Below are positions 46,749 to 59,900 of a stretch of 64,000 bases of DNA, piece by piece. This stretch comes from Chiua virens (taxonomy: Eukaryota; Basidiomycota; Agaricomycetes; Boletales; Boletaceae): the NCBI GenBank assembly GCA_019787685.1, contig JAHNUO010000004.1, positions 868,001 to 932,000 on the forward strand, read 5' to 3'. Below the pieces are notes generated by a model. The model saw nothing but the letters and a program-made list of their open reading frames with translations. It ran no database searches and was not told where the DNA came from. Position numbers and translations under genes: made by a program. Numbering within the stretch: the first letter of the stretch is position 1; every line of letters begins with the position of its first letter.

Positions 46749-49700
46749 TCAGATGTAAAACATGGACCCAGCCAAGTTTGCATGCACGCCATTCCCCCAC
46801 GCCTTGACAGCCGCTTCATACACCTTCTGCTTTTCCTCTTCCTTGTCCAGCTTTCCTTTTCCCCTGGATGTCGTGGTCTTGTTATCCTCAGACACCAAAA
46901 ACTCGTTCAAGTAACACCGCCCGCGCTCGCACGCGAGATCAGCGTAATACGCCGGGGGAATGAGGCTGACCGCTCGCGTGGCGCGCGCGTACATGTAACT
47001 CGCCGTGTTGATACCCTGCTGCACTTCGTCCGCACCGAGTTTGCTTTCATCATACACGACCGTGTAATGCGTCGGCTTGACGTGACCTTGCAAACCCGCA
47101 TGTGCTTGGAGATAAAAGTCAAAGTCAAAGCTGTAAAAAAGTGCCGCGGTCAGTACGTCGAGAACGAAATAAGTCAGTCTGCGACGTACACAGCGGTGAT
47201 GCCTTGGTCGACAATGGTTCCCGGTCGGGTATTGCCAGTTCTGTCCACTTGAGAATCGGCAGCCCAGTTTCTGGCGTGGTGGCGCTTGCCACAAATAACG
47301 ATCGTCAACGTGGGCCGGTAGGGTTTTCCTTGAGGGCCACCTTTGGGGTTTACGCGTCCAAACGCGTCGATTATCTGGGGAAGTTCTTGCTCGAGAACGG
47401 TGTCAAACTGACCCTGTAGTGCACTCGGATAAGTAGAATAGACTCAGTAAGGTTCAATATCACACACCTCGGATACACCATCTCGGAAGACGAGGACGCG
47501 GTCCGGGAGGGTCCTGCTGACTGCTTCGTATCGTTTCAATCGCTCAACCATCATCTCGCTGAGGTTTGTAATCATCTGCTCATCATAAACAAGTCAGCCG
47601 TACCGTCTGAAATCATCAAAAGCGGTCGTTTACGTGCCTCTTTTCTGGTTTCCTGACATCTCAGGCTAGCTGGGAATTGGGCAAAATGGCCATCCACGTT
47701 AGCCACCACAGCCGCGATAGATGGCGTCCCTTCTGTACTTCCAGGTCCGGGATGCGTGACGTCCATGCCGACCATCATCGTCTTCTTCTTGGTCAGCCAC
47801 TCCAAGCTCCTTTCGTCGACTTTGTGATTAATGCCACCGAGCTTGATATTGACTTTCAACGCGACGTTCGAAAAGTATTGATCTTGCTTCTTGGATTCCG
47901 TAAGAACTTTGTTGGACAGCATGTGGACCGTATGAATTCCCAACTCGACGTCACACATACGCTTGATACCGGGATAGATAAAGTTGTCACGTCTGGATAA
48001 AATGACGAGCACAAACGAGGGATCTCCACGTTTCCGGTTGGTCTTGATAGTGTTGTTGATCAGAGCGAGAGATTGTAGTCTACCAGGATCGGCTGCGGGT
48101 GGTTGAAGTGTAACATTTAGCAGGACCGGTTGCCCTTCGGGACTGATACCCGTCATTCCGCTCCTTTGACATTTCCCGGCGAATCCCTTCCAGAGACCAA
48201 CCAGCTGAGGATCATCTCGTCCGTTGAAGACGGGACGGCCGTCCGTAACCACCAAGACCCACCACGACTTGACAGCACCGCCAAGATGGAATCTGACGTC
48301 AAGGATATTCCAGCTCCCGTCCCTGACGTTGGGCGGTTGGCCACCCCTGTAGCTGACACGTGGGGGAGGGAGCTCTCGGTAGGGGACACAAGCCATCGCG
48401 TTGTTGATGGACATCCCAAAATTGGATAGCTTCTGGTTGTTCGGGGTCAACCCCAGGACTGGGAGACCTTGGTTCAGAATGGTGTGGGCGTTCTCGGGAG
48501 GGCGCTTGCACGCGTAGCGCAGCATGAGCGTGGTCTGCTGATCATCTAGCTTGCCACGGAATGGCTGTCCGGGTAGAATCTCGCACAGCTCGGGCGGTAC
48601 ATAGATAGGGTGTCTGGCGTTTGGACCGGAAATGTCGACGACGGGCAAGTCGGGATGTTTCAAAGTGATTTTGTATTCTACGCGAGGGAGGCAAGTGAGT
48701 CAGTGATCGCTCCAACGCATGCTATCATACATACTTCTCTTGAAATATTGTTCAACGGTCACCCTGCCATTGAATTCATCGCACTGGAAAGACGTGGTCT
48801 GCGATGTCGTGTCCATGATCTTCTTCAGCGGCTTCGTCTGCCGGTAGCCGAGATGGCTGGTGGTCACTTTGAGCTTCTGGGCGAAACGCTGAGGCATCGC
48901 CCCTCTGGACTGTTGCTGGAACTCCACCAAGGCGCTCGCGAGATTGCCCGGTTTGTAAAAGGCCGTCATGCAGAGGCCGACGTTGACCATGAGTTCTTTG
49001 TACATTGGACGTGCTGACATGAAGAAACCTCTCCATGCCTCGACCCCGGTGGAGAGCTGCATACGGTCTCCGCCGGAAGGAAAGAAATAACGATTCTTTC
49101 CGACGCGAACGCCGTGGTGAGATGCATGGTGCTGCAGTACTAGATTGTAAGCCCCTGCAATGGGGGAGAAATTGTACTCCCGAGACTTGGGGTCGGCGTT
49201 GATGAAGCTAGAACATAGATGTCAATGAGCGACTGGGATCCGGATGGTTAGCCTTACGAATTAAGTTCACTGGACTTGAGCTCCTGAGTAATGACGATGG
49301 AAATGGTATAAGTCTTGTCTTGTTTGCCAGGCTGCGCTTGGCCCTCCTTGAGGAAGAGGACAGGAATGTCTAGCGGTTGAGGCAGTTTCTTGGACGAGAC
49401 CAGCCTAGCACTACCGTCGTGCGCGATAAATGGCACGTATTCCTGCCAGCCCGAATGGTTGCTCTGCTCGAGCAGCGCGAACAAACGGGCCTTGATGCTC
49501 TTCAGGTCCGTTGTTGGTGTAATGTCGACGTGGTAGTCGTAAATGACCGCGGTCTTTGTAAACTTGACCGCAAAGAAGTTGGCGCGGAGAACGCCAGGTT
49601 TCCCGAGTGTCCCGAACCCAGGGCGAGTAGGCCGTTTGGCGTCGTGTGGGATCTTTTTGAGAACGTCGACGAGCGCATTGGAGTTGGTAAGACGGGAGTC

Positions 49701-49910
49701 AACAGACGCGGGACCTCCGAACACAGCATCTCCAGAGGGGCCCGCACCTGGTGGCCCACCGCCTCTACCTCTGTTGCTTTGAAATGCACCTCGACCACCA
49801 CCAGGTGGGGGGCCACCTGAGCCACCCCCCCTGCCAGTGGGTGGGCCACCAGGGGGACCACCACCACCACCGCGACCACGGCCGCGGTTGCCACCTCGAT
49901 TTGAACTCAT
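46749..49910 (-). CDS. Argonaute protein
   Basis: The small-RNA-guided effector of RNA silencing. The start at 49910 (MSSNRGGNRGRGRGGGG) gives a Gly/Arg/Pro-rich tail, then the Argonaute N domain (LRANFFAVKFTKTAVIYDYH), linker, PAZ (near 49000-48700), MID (SRRDNFIYPGIKRMCDVELG, with the guide-binding Tyr/Lys region) and PIWI. PIWI residues seen: VGMDVTHPGPGS (first Asp), FRDGVSEGQF (Asp and Glu region) and AHAGLQGHVKPTHYTVVYDE (His region). The end GVHANLAGSMFYI is the typical C-terminus. The four catalytic positions appear present, so slicer activity is plausible. About five introns. The protein probably acts against transposons such as those in this window. Confidence 0.94.
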
Positions 49911-50198
49911 GAAGAACTACGTGCTAAAAGTATGTTGTCGAAAGGGAGGTCGTTGTCGTGGCGCCTAAGGCTCGGATTTATAGGCCGCACAATTCCCATG
50001 CTTTACGTACCCGGTTGCGATACTTGCTGTGCCCTGACTCATAAAGAATCACTCAGCCAATGAGAAGGAAACGCGTTTTCTGTGCGTGTAGGTAGCCTAG
50101 AAACGTTGAAGCCTACTGAAACAAGTCGCGAGGCCTTGACCCTGAGGGTGCGTCGAGACTTCGTCGGCGTGTGCAAATCAAATTTCAGATATCGACGA

Positions 50199-51834
50199 TC
50201 ACTCCATATGAGGTATATCGCAACCAGCAGCTCGTGCAAGCCGTATAACGTTTTCAGCCTACAACACATTTACCATCATATCATCAGCTTCGATCACGCT
50301 CCCCAGCCATCAAGGGGGCACACCTGTTTGAGCATTGGTGCATCGATCATTTCTTTACTTCCACCTTCCATTTCAAGTCCAAATGCACCCTTTTCATTCG
50401 AATGTGCGATGGTCATACGGTGGAGGATCTTGGCAGCACGGAGAATTTCTGCATTCCCGGTCCAACAGAGATCAAATACTGGTGTAACCGGTATAAAGTG
50501 AACCTCACCGTGGAAAGTCGGCACAAAGGAGGAATTTACAGCGGCTACCTGGTTTGGATGTATGACTTGCTGCAAGGCAAACATGAGTATACCAGGAGAT
50601 CACCGGAAATGATAAATGCAATCATATTTGCCTTTCCAGTAAAGCCAAGTCGTCTCCCATCTTGGCATTCTTCCCGCAGGTATTCAGGGTCCTTGTAATT
50701 CACGCAGACCTGAAATGTCAGGTGAGACACCGAGGATGGAAAGGGGAGAGGCACAGCCACACCATATCTATAGCCTCAAGTCCGAAAGCTTTGGCCGTAA
50801 TCACGACCTGAGAACGCACATAAAGCAATTCCTGCTTTGATGTCGTCCGTATCACAGACGTATCAGCACAATCTGTAAACAAGAGTCACATTGGTTATTA
50901 TTCCGAAAGCAGAAAGGCAAAGGGCATGACTTACAATCCTCTGCAGCAAACTACAGTCATTTGAAGTTAGCACTCCGTGACCGAGACAACGTCATGACGT
51001 GAGCTTACTAAAAGCGCTGTCAATTTTCCACCTTTCTCAGCCCCGAATTCAGACTTCCAGCTCGCGATACCCCCTAAACCTATCACGGATCGCGCACTCT
51101 CGACGCTCGCTACGATGCGTAACGAGGTGGAAGGCGAGTTCACATTACGTATCGTGCGAGAAACATAGTGCAAATCGCGCTCGGAGTGAACCTTGGGGAG
51201 AACGAGGGTACCCACCGCCGGGTGTCTGAGCTTTTCCGAGGAGCTTCATGTCAGCGTCAGGTCACAACAGAAAGCAGACAAGAGACATACAATCTCAGCA
51301 ACGTCCTCCTCAAAAAAGGGTGTACTTATATCATTCAGTCGGACCGCAACACGTCCAGAAGCAGGCCGATTCTCCTTGGGTGTCCGCTGTCAGCGTCATG
51401 CCTAGTCAGCACCACCGCAATGTCACGTCAAAGAGCGAGACCACAAACGTGCAGGAATTGGCTAAGCCGTTCTCTGGCCGCTTTCTTGTCGAGCAAATTG
51501 GGAGACACGCTGTCCTCGAGATCATAAATTACAACATCCGGTGGAACTCCGAGGTTCAATGACTTCTCGAGCATGCGGTCTGACGAGGCGGGGACTACCC
51601 TCGGAGGTCGGATTAGTCAATTGTATGCACAATACTGGGTCTGAAGAACGGACCGTAGAGGTACGAGCGACGTAAGGTGGATTCGCTGGACGTGGAGGTG
51701 CTGAGCAACCTCCGAGGGGCTTCGGTAGTGGGGAACCTGTTGTATGCAGCAGAACACTGAAAAATCGACGGTCGTGCTTGCGAGTTCGATATCAATCTTG
51801 AGCCTGTGCGCAACGTCGCTGTCAAGACTGTCAT
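50199..51834 (-). CDS. CitE/CLYBL-like HpcH/HpaI lyase, predicted mitochondrial
   Basis: Member of the citrate-lyase beta / citramalyl-CoA lyase group. MTVLTATLRTGSRLISNSQA followed by RRLLSTSTSSES is a likely mitochondrial presequence. Then come LRRSYLYVPASSDRMLEKSL, PPDVVIYDLEDSVSP (metal-site Glu/Asp), TLVLPKVHSERDLHYV, LRIVASVESARSVIGLGGIA, a core with YLREECQDGRRLGFTGKQVI and HPNQVAAVNSSFVPT, and the end MLKQAENVIRLARAAG...HME at TGA 50199-50201. One intron (50570-50631) has a GC donor. The substrate is uncertain: CLYBL acts on citramalyl-CoA in mammals. The gene lies about 150 bp downstream of Cwf19 on the same strand. Confidence 0.88.
50570..50631 (-). other. GC-AG intron in the CitE-like gene
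   Basis: The exon ends TTTACTGGAAAG, the intron begins GCAAAT and ends TTGCCTTGCAG, and the next exon begins CAAGTCATACATCC. The product GFTGKQVIHPNQ is the conserved family motif, and no GT donor is available nearby. Confidence 0.85.
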
Positions 51835-51985
51835 GGCGTCGTGGTCGTGGAAGTTGCCTTGAAGGATCGGCAAGGCCACACTGCGCCGGTTCACACCTAA
51901 GGGAAACTAATGTACCCGATCAAATACTACAGAAATGTAGGACAATACATCTACGTGGAGCTAGACACGCGCGGCGGTTCAAACG

Positions 51986-54815
51986 TCACTTGCCAATCAA
52001 TCCAGTCCAGTCATACTTGTCATACTTCTTCCTGAAGTTGTCTATTCGATCTTTGTGATGCCGGTGATCCATTCTCCTCGGGCGTCTCCAACGCCTTGGT
52101 TCGACGTCCATCACATTCCCGATGATCTCTCCCGCGAAGTATCTGCGACCAGTCAATCAATGTGGGGACCACTACATCACAGACATTGAACCTACCTCGG
52201 GAATTCACCACCTCCTTTCTCTCCTTCGTCAAGAGCACCATCTTCCTCTCCCAATGCGGCAGACTCCCCAGTGCCTTCGATGACATGGCCATAACCACGT
52301 TCACCTTTGTAGTCGAATTGGACCATGAAGTAGGGCAAGTTGGGAACCATCGCTCGACGGAATCCTCCAGGGCGAGCGGAGAAGTCAATCAGTTTTTTGT
52401 GCTGAGACCATTCAGCCTCAGATGCCAGTATGGATTCCTATGCAGCATTTCATTTTTCATCCTATCGATATGGAAAAGTGATGGGGATACTATACCTTGA
52501 AGTACTGTGGAATGTTATCAAACTGCGCCCAAGGAAGTGGCACGCATTCGATACATGTGTGCTTTTGCCATTTGAGGCTGATTACCGTCTCATAGAATAC
52601 GACACCCTTGTCTTCTTCCGCGAACATCTTCATGAGGCTCTTCATAAAGTTCTGCAGATGCCATGGTCAACCTGTTCAGGAATACAGAAGAGAGCATACA
52701 TACCCGAACTTCATCCCAAACGTCGTCATCAGCCTCGAGCATTGTCAAATGATGTTGAATGGGCACAATGAGACAATGTCCGTCCAGGAGCTCTTCAGTG
52801 AGAGCACAGGAGAGGTATACTCGCGTTCCCATCGCAACGACGGGTGCTTTGGGTGGTGAATCATCTTCCCCATAACAGAATTGACACGATGCCAAGGCTT
52901 TCTGAGTGCGTTTGTAGTCTGATGGTATACAATCAGGGCGGTGAGAAACGCACAGAACTCAGAAGTTGAGATAGATACCATTAATGGCGAATTGCCTCTT
53001 CATTGCATCGGATCGCATTTTTTGCCTTGCGAGACGTTCAGCATTGTCATCGATATAATCGAGGTCATTCTAAGGAACGATGAGCGCAGGCAGGAATCGA
53101 ACATGGGGAAGTAGAACCTCGAATTTACCATCACCCATTAGAGCCTTGGCATATTGGGCATCCAAACTTTTCTGGTCAGCAATACCTGCACCAAACCGCT
53201 CTTGGCGTAACATCTCTCCAAGGGTAATTTCGTCGTCGTCGGCATTGTAGCGCACAATCTCGCCCGTCTTTGGGTCCCGAGTTTCGAACTGAGAAATATC
53301 GGGTTAGGGTGACCGACTAATGTAGTGAGCGAAAAAGCAACCTTTTCCTTTTTGTTCTTACGATTACCCGGGAGCGGTTCTGCGTCATCCTTGCCGTGAC
53401 CCGTGTCATATAAGCGTCCCCGTGCATCCAGAGTAGGCAACACTTCAACCTTGGTCCTTACAATTGGTTGTCCAGGTTCGCCATGGGCCTTTCGCAACTG
53501 TTCTTCGTATTCCTCCTCAAGTTCAGTTGCATTCGGGGCATTCATAAGTTTTGCACGCAACACCTGGGCTTGCAGTTTGTTCAATGACGAGGGAGACATG
53601 CCGCGTGTCGTCGAAACAGTGGCAATAGAAGGGGTCATGACGCTGGGAACAGGCGTATGTGATTGCGCAAGCAGGGAGGCTCCCTGAGAAGGTAAATGCA
53701 GCGAGTTAAACCGACGGTCTGCGACAGGCTTTGCTGGTCCAGCAGCGGGAGAAGGGGTCGCAGGTGCGCTGTCATCGGTGACTGGTCGACGGAACGTCGA
53801 GCTGCGACTCGATGCACCACTCGCGCCTATGTCTGTAAACACAAACCGTTTCTCGCCCGCTGTCTCGCGATCTTTGCCTTTGTGGTTGGCTTTCTGTGAG
53901 CTACGTCTACCTTGTCGCTCGTCCAGGATACGTCGCTCTTCTTTGGCCTCTTCGAAAGCTTGGATCGTGCCAAAGCGTTCAAGCGCGACTTCCTCTACTG
54001 ACCGGCTTTCCTCTTCAGCAGTTTCGTAAACTCGACGAAGACGCATCATACGCCAGCTTGACCCTGGTCCACCAGGGGTTATGGATTTCGGTGGAGGCGG
54101 AGCATTAACAACGACGCTGGAGCCTTCCCGAAGGTCTGTATTGAGCTCCCGGTCGCTCACTTTCGGCTATATCAGAAGGTTGGTAAACTGTGACGATAAA
54201 CAAAGGGTGTTGGAATACCTTGTCTGGGTCTGCTTTATCGGGCCGTGGCTTGCGCTTCTTCTCTGTGCCGAGGGAAGAGAAGAAGTCGACAGCTTCACCA
54301 GGGATCCGTCCAGAAACGAAGGACTCTCCGTAGCTGTCAGTGTAGGAATCATCGCCGGTAGGGAACTGTTGCACGAGCGGATGGGATGAACTAGAAGAAA
54401 GCTGGACATCGGAATCTGGGAGAAGCATCCATTCGTCACGCTGCAGTTTCGTTTCCGTGGCTGTGGAGAGTGGAAGGGGAGGAGCTTCTCCGGAGGCCTG
54501 AGCATGGGAGGTTAACTTGAGGCCCTCTGCAGTTGGTATGTCCTTTGCGAGCAGCTGCAGACATACTGTGAGCATGTACTAGACAAGTAACTGGCTGGTA
54601 CGAACCCGCTCGCCGTCGATGTCGATGTTCTTTTCGACCCACATATCGTCGTCATTGGGGTCATCGTCGGTGATGTGCACCGAGTCGTGCGTGCTGCGTT
54701 TGCGCTTTTTCTTCGAGCCTGAATCGCGGTGGGACGACTTGTGTTTATTTTTCGTGTTATGTTCAATGTCCTTGTCTCTGCTGCGTTTGCTTTTCGATGA
54801 TGGTTGCTCGCCCAT
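51986..54815 (-). CDS. cwf19: Cwf19-type spliceosome protein (CwfJ domains)
   Basis: Cwf19/CWF19L2 associates with late spliceosomes and lariat debranching. The start MGEQPSSKSKRSRDKDIEHN at 54815 opens a basic, disordered N-terminus (GSKKKRKRSTHDSVH, DDDPNDDDMWVEK). A charged middle follows with RRVYETAEEESRSVEEVALE and EITLGEMLRQERFGAG. The conserved C-terminus has CwfJ_C_1 (CQFCYGEDDSPPKAPVVAMG, a HIT-like DGHCLIVPIQHH) and CwfJ_C_2 (HTCIECVPLPW, PYFMVQFDYKGERGYGHVIE). It ends KKYDKYDWTGLIGK at TGA 51986-51988. About seven introns. The third late-spliceosome gene in this window. Confidence 0.92.
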
Positions 54816-54949
54816 GGTCAGAGCCAACGTGGTTTCGCCCAAACGGGAAATCTCCCCTAAGATGAGCTGACTTGTTTCTAGTACTTTTTCCTACAGCTCG
54901 TGCCAGTGTCCTGTGACGGAAGCTGTAGGGTAACCACAGGTATTGGCTA

Positions 54950-55110
54950 GTGAGTCCTTGAACGCACTTCATGTCATGTTGACTTGTTCACAATGCACTT
55001 GTCAGCCTTTTCCTGTATTCTTCGACCATCAGTATCACTCGTTAAACATCCTAACAACTCTGTCGTTGATCAATTTCTTCTACTTGTCATTATCATTGCA
55101 GCCACCGATG
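54950..55110 (+). repeat. Third copy of the secreted-protein family 5' region
   Basis: GCTAGTGAGTCC..., TGTTGACTTGTTCACAATG, TGTCAGCCTTTTCCTGTATT and AACATCCTAACAACTCTGTC match the minus-strand region at 15290-15130 nearly base for base over about 150 bp. Here it lies on the plus strand and is not followed by the MRSSAVL signal-peptide gene; the duplication partner at 55.1-55.6 kb begins instead. Confidence 0.75.
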
Positions 55111-55146
55111 ACTCGAGGTTGCTCAAACGGGGACTGTCAAAGGACG

Positions 55147-55570
55147 ATGAACATCTTGTTTCGTGAGCACCGCTGGAGTGATATTCAAGTTTGGGATCAC
55201 AATCGATATTTGCCGTAGGCGCAGCACTTGGAAGAACGCCGTACTCAGCGGCCCCGCCTAGGCCAAATTGACTGGCTGCAGGGTGGTCAGTGAAGCATGG
55301 AATGCCACTGGAAGAGGACTGCGAGCTTAGTTGATTCCCCCTTCATGATGTACCTTTGTACATGGCAATTGATGGCGACTTCAGGGATGTCAGTGGTAAT
55401 TGGTCTGGCGACGTAGATTACGATCTTAGAACAGCCATCAGTTCATTGGAGAGTTCCGCCATGGACCTCCAGATTAGAGGATTCCGAACATCTTGTTTCG
55501 TGAGCACCAATTGAGTGATATTTGGGGCCCAGGCAACAATTGTTATTAACATTTGCCGTGACAGACGTAG
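55147..55570. repeat. Direct duplication of an unidentified fragment
   Basis: AACATCTTGTTTCGTGAGCA occurs near 55149 and 55488, followed by about 80 bp of recognisable similarity. Read on the minus strand, both copies give GAHETRCS or, in another frame, VLTKQDV. These may be decayed pieces of one repeated gene. No intact ORF covers them. Confidence 0.55.
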
Positions 55571-56279
55571 CAATTGGCTCCAATCCATATTCAGCGGCCT
55601 TTTCCAAGCCATCAAATCAGTTGCCGCAGAATGTTTGAAACGTGGACTGCCAGAGGTCTCCAGAGGTCTTGTTTTGTGTGTCGCACGTCCCCGATATATG
55701 TACCTTGAGATGGTAATTGATGGGTTCCTTAGGCGTAGAGATTGGCTCGGCAACTATCTTCACGCGATCTCTGAACTTGTCAAACCAGGGCAAACGTTGG
55801 GTCGCAAACGTGAGGGTCCCGGACGAATCATTCCAAAGTCTGACCATGCCTTTTGCACGCTTGTTGACGCTATTCTCACGAACTTGAAATCGTCTGAATA
55901 TGTACTCAAGTTACTTTGTTCTAATACACCACCATCGCACCACTGCCAACCCAATGCATTCATCTCCAGTCTTGATCTAGACTCGGAGTCTGCTAGTTTG
56001 TCATGTCGGATCCTGCCTTTCGTTTTTTAACCACAGGACCGTGAGGCTTGACACAGAGACCACTCGGGTACTCTGAATCACAATGGATCTATCCCCTATC
56101 GAAACTTTGGGTGCTATTGATTCAAAATTACCCCCGCTGATCGCAGTCACGGTCACTGTAGTTGCCTTTCGTGAATTATACGGAGTTATACATTCCAGCT
56201 TTGTCTTGTTATGTATGTAGCAGTTCCGCCAATTCCGCAGTGAGTCCGCTGGGCCTTGCCAGTGTTCAGGTTATCACTT
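55571..56279. other. Possible decayed gene, frame unclear
   Basis: Fairly long open stretches exist on both strands (plus 55515-56030; minus 55847-55617 with FDKFRDRVKIVAEPISTPKE). I cannot decide which, if any, is real, and see no known domain. Confidence 0.25.
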
Positions 56280-56640
56280 AACACATCCAGATTTACAACA
56301 TTTTGAGCCACTCATAATATATTTCAAAATGTATTTTAATATAAAATGTGTGAAATATGATTATGAGAACAACAGCATATTTTGTGTTGATGATAATCCA
56401 CATAATTTTCCCAAAATTAACTTTGCAGTGACATTTTGACGAGCAGAAAAGTAAATTTGTAATATTACCTTTAGTGGTCGTCGACAGGCTCCTGATAATT
56501 TTTTTTGTACCACCACGTGTTCCATTTTTTATTTTCACGGTTCCATAAAAGTTTATATTGTGGGCAAACTGCAATTGTTACTAAAATAATATATTTAATA
56601 AGTCACATAAGCCATCTTCAAAGTAAATATTTTACAACCG
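56280..56640. other. AT-rich block
   Basis: Much richer in A and T than anything around it (for example AATATATTTCAAAATGTATT, AATAATATATTTAATAAG). No convincing gene. It is followed at 56650-56700 by G-rich repeats of GGGCGATG / GGGCAATGAG. Probably a non-coding mobile-element remnant or inserted foreign DNA. Confidence 0.6.
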
Positions 56641-56983
56641 GTCAGAAGTAAATGGGCGATGTAAGGGCGATGGGGGGGCAATGAGTGGGCAATGAGCAGG
56701 CTGCTGTATCGGGGTGATCATAGCCCAATCTTCATTACTGGTCACTTACAATCCTCACTTTACGGACAGTTGGGTTACGAGCAAAACCATGGTTAGCTTC
56801 AGATGTACATGAGCGGATAGCAATCACTGTATGCTCCACTAATCCCATTCCCAGTCTTCTGTTCGTTCCTCGTTCCCTCGTTCCCTCTCCCACTTTGTTT
56901 TTAATCTTCGTGCAAAATCACCAGCCCCAGCCTCAATCCTTGGAGCAAGTCAGCATATGATACGATATGGTAGTTAATAAAAA

Positions 56984-59900
56984 TCAGCTTACCATTGTTA
57001 ATGCCAAGATAACCACCAGTTCTTCAGAGAACTGCCAACGAGCAACATGGGATAACACTCGGGACGGAGGGATGAGCTCGATGGTAGACAAAGAAGTCGA
57101 GTAAAGTCGAGCTGGAAAATAGGGATAATGCCGATAGGGGTCGACAGTACCCTTCGGCGCTGGAAGGTGACGTTGGACAGCGAACCAAATACTTCCATTA
57201 TCTTCATATATATACTTGATGCAACCGGGAGTAGCGTCTCGGCAATCCTGAGGATAGAACAGGATGAGACTGTTTCCAATGTGAGTCGAGTGACGGCTGA
57301 AAACTACTCCTCCTGTCTGAAAGCGGGCACGGAACTTCAAGCGGCTACTTGATATTAGGGGCCGCAGGTCATCTGGAACAGGTAGCAGTATTGGAAATGG
57401 CTGATCATCGGATAGCAGCATAGAGTCGTCTGCTCGATTTTCCAAAAAATGCTTGTTAAATAATACCTGTAGTTCCTTGATGGCGGGCAGGGAGTCAGAT
57501 CTAAAAAGCCAGCGTCGGAGCCTCGAGCGTTGGATAAAGGACTCCAGGCATGTTTCTTCCAATTGGCCTGAAAGAAGCGATCAGTGACGAGATTGTGAGG
57601 AAGGATATACTAACCAAAATGATGGTTGTTGGGCAGCCGCTGAAGATGACCAATCAGTCGTTCGAAAGGGAAGCACCACCACGACCGCACAGGTCCAAAA
57701 AGATGGAGATAATCCTGGACATGGCATGCCATGTGACCATTGGGACGCAGAGAAGCATCGGGGAGGACTTTCTGTAATGAACCCAACCAGTTCAGTATGC
57801 AGACCCGATAAGCATTGACCCGGGATTTTGTCATGACACGCAAGCAGGCGATGCGGATTGCTTGTACGAGTTCCATTGTGTTATCAAGAACACTGCGCAG
57901 CTGGGTTGCGACTTCCTGAGACGGGTGTTGTGATGTTTCTCCCCATATGCTCACGAGGGCTAAAGGGATATGGACAGTGGCCATGGTACGCCATTCATCT
58001 GCCTTCAAGGTACCAGCCTTGGCTTCACCGAAGTTGGATGGCACCGACCTGAATCATGAGTTGCATGGGTATTCATACGACAAGTTTGCACCAACCTGAT
58101 CCATGATGGGGTGTTAGTATTTTCTACAACCTTCTGAATGTGTCGCACAACCTCAAGGCTTGAAATTTGAGCTTTCAGCGGTGCCTTCATCGGCTTTGCC
58201 CGGCGCTGTACACGTTGAGATACAGTTCCCCCCAAATGTATATACGCACCCATTCAATTAATGCTTTTGCCCAGTGTGCTTTGAGCACCTTACCGCGGGC
58301 TCCAATAGGAGCCAAACCAAGGCAACTGGCTACATGTCGGAGAGCGCCAGAGTTCTTTGCACAAAGCTTGCGTTCTAGGTTAATAAGATGCTGTGCGATG
58401 CAAGAAATATCATCTTCGGCAACCGCATCGTCAACTGCAGCGAGCAGGAGGATCTGAATACTTGCAACTTGTTTGCGCTCCCTGTCCGTAAGGGTTATTG
58501 CTTCGGCATGGTCTGGGGTTTGGAAATCCTGGGTAAATGCTGGCTGCGAGTCTGCCTCCACCTGAGCTTTAGTGGCGGTTACTGTGGTCAACCCCAGGTT
58601 TTCCCGAAACTGAGCTTGAGCAAGCCCCTCCAAAAGGCAGTGCATGACATCGACTACAAGTTGCCGCGCTGGGTCCCAGTATGGGAGTCGCCAAAGAGAT
58701 GTCCATCGCACGCCATACTTGACGAACAGTCGGTGACGCTCAGTCGGGGAACGAGCATCTCTGTATACTTCGGCATATCCCCGTAAGGTGTCCTTATCAC
58801 GGAAGGACCAGTCTGAGTGATGGGCATCCGTTCGCCCGAGGGTCTTCAGGTGGTAACAATGGCAAGCACTGCAATAAAAATGACTTGTGGCAGCGGCTAC
58901 CTGGGCAGTCTTCCGCGCAGCTGGGAGATCGCATACGACACATGCAATAGCTGACCGTGTAACTCGTTCGGTATGAAGGGCGGTGCGCGAGAACTGAATG
59001 CCCCGTGTCCAACTGTCCACCATATCGTCGATGAGTGGGTCAAGGAAGAAGTTGAGCTGTTCACCCGAAGGCTCGTTAGGACCAGGAATAATCCCTGCTA
59101 AATACATGTTCTCTGTCTTGTAACGCATATCGAGGGGAAGATTCAGGCATGCGCACGAAATGATCCCCAAGGAAGTCTTTGCATTGCGCTGCGAGTTCCC
59201 TTCGACGTTGAAGAAGTCGACATTCAGGGAAAACAGGAAGCGCCCTTCGCCCCTGCGATCAACAAACAACGTCGACCCACAAGGTCCCTTTAGCGTCCGG
59301 ATGAACTCAGCATCCCATATATCCTTCGCAACAGGTGGCGGGGTCATGCTCTGCATGATATCGTCGCATGGTTGATCCATTAGACTTTCGAGCTCTGGCC
59401 TGGCTAGAAGGCCAGAAAGGTAATCATGGAAGTGGTGGTAGACGAAGGACTTGATGGGGCGCTTGCAACCGTCGTTGGGATCTTGGACAAGTGGAGCGTT
59501 GCAAGGCCTATCCTCTGGATGAGGGGGGTTTGTGCAGTGGGAGGGGTATAAAGGGCCGGGTCTCAAGGTATTTGCAGGTTGGTAGGTACAGCTGCATTTT
59601 GGGCAAACTGCAAACACAGTGGTGCGGCCCCCGAGATCGAAACGTGACAACGCTGTTTTGATGGACTTGGGAACTTGCCCAAGAATGCGATCACGTAAAG
59701 CAACAGCGTTGGAACTGCCCATCCGAAATGCGAGGCTCAGGATGAGGGTTACGATCCCTAAGAATATATCGGCAGCCGCGCGGCTCATACCGAAAAAGAC
59801 AACGCCAGCCACGCCTAGAAAAAGAGAAACTTGTGAAAGTTCTTCGCAGCGGTCGATCGTACTCTCAATGTGGTGGGCTAGAGCCTATTTAGTATCGAAA

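Noticed and set aside
55515..56030. 171-codon plus-strand frame
   Set aside because: Competes with minus-strand frames that look at least as protein-like; I could not decide and did not call a gene.
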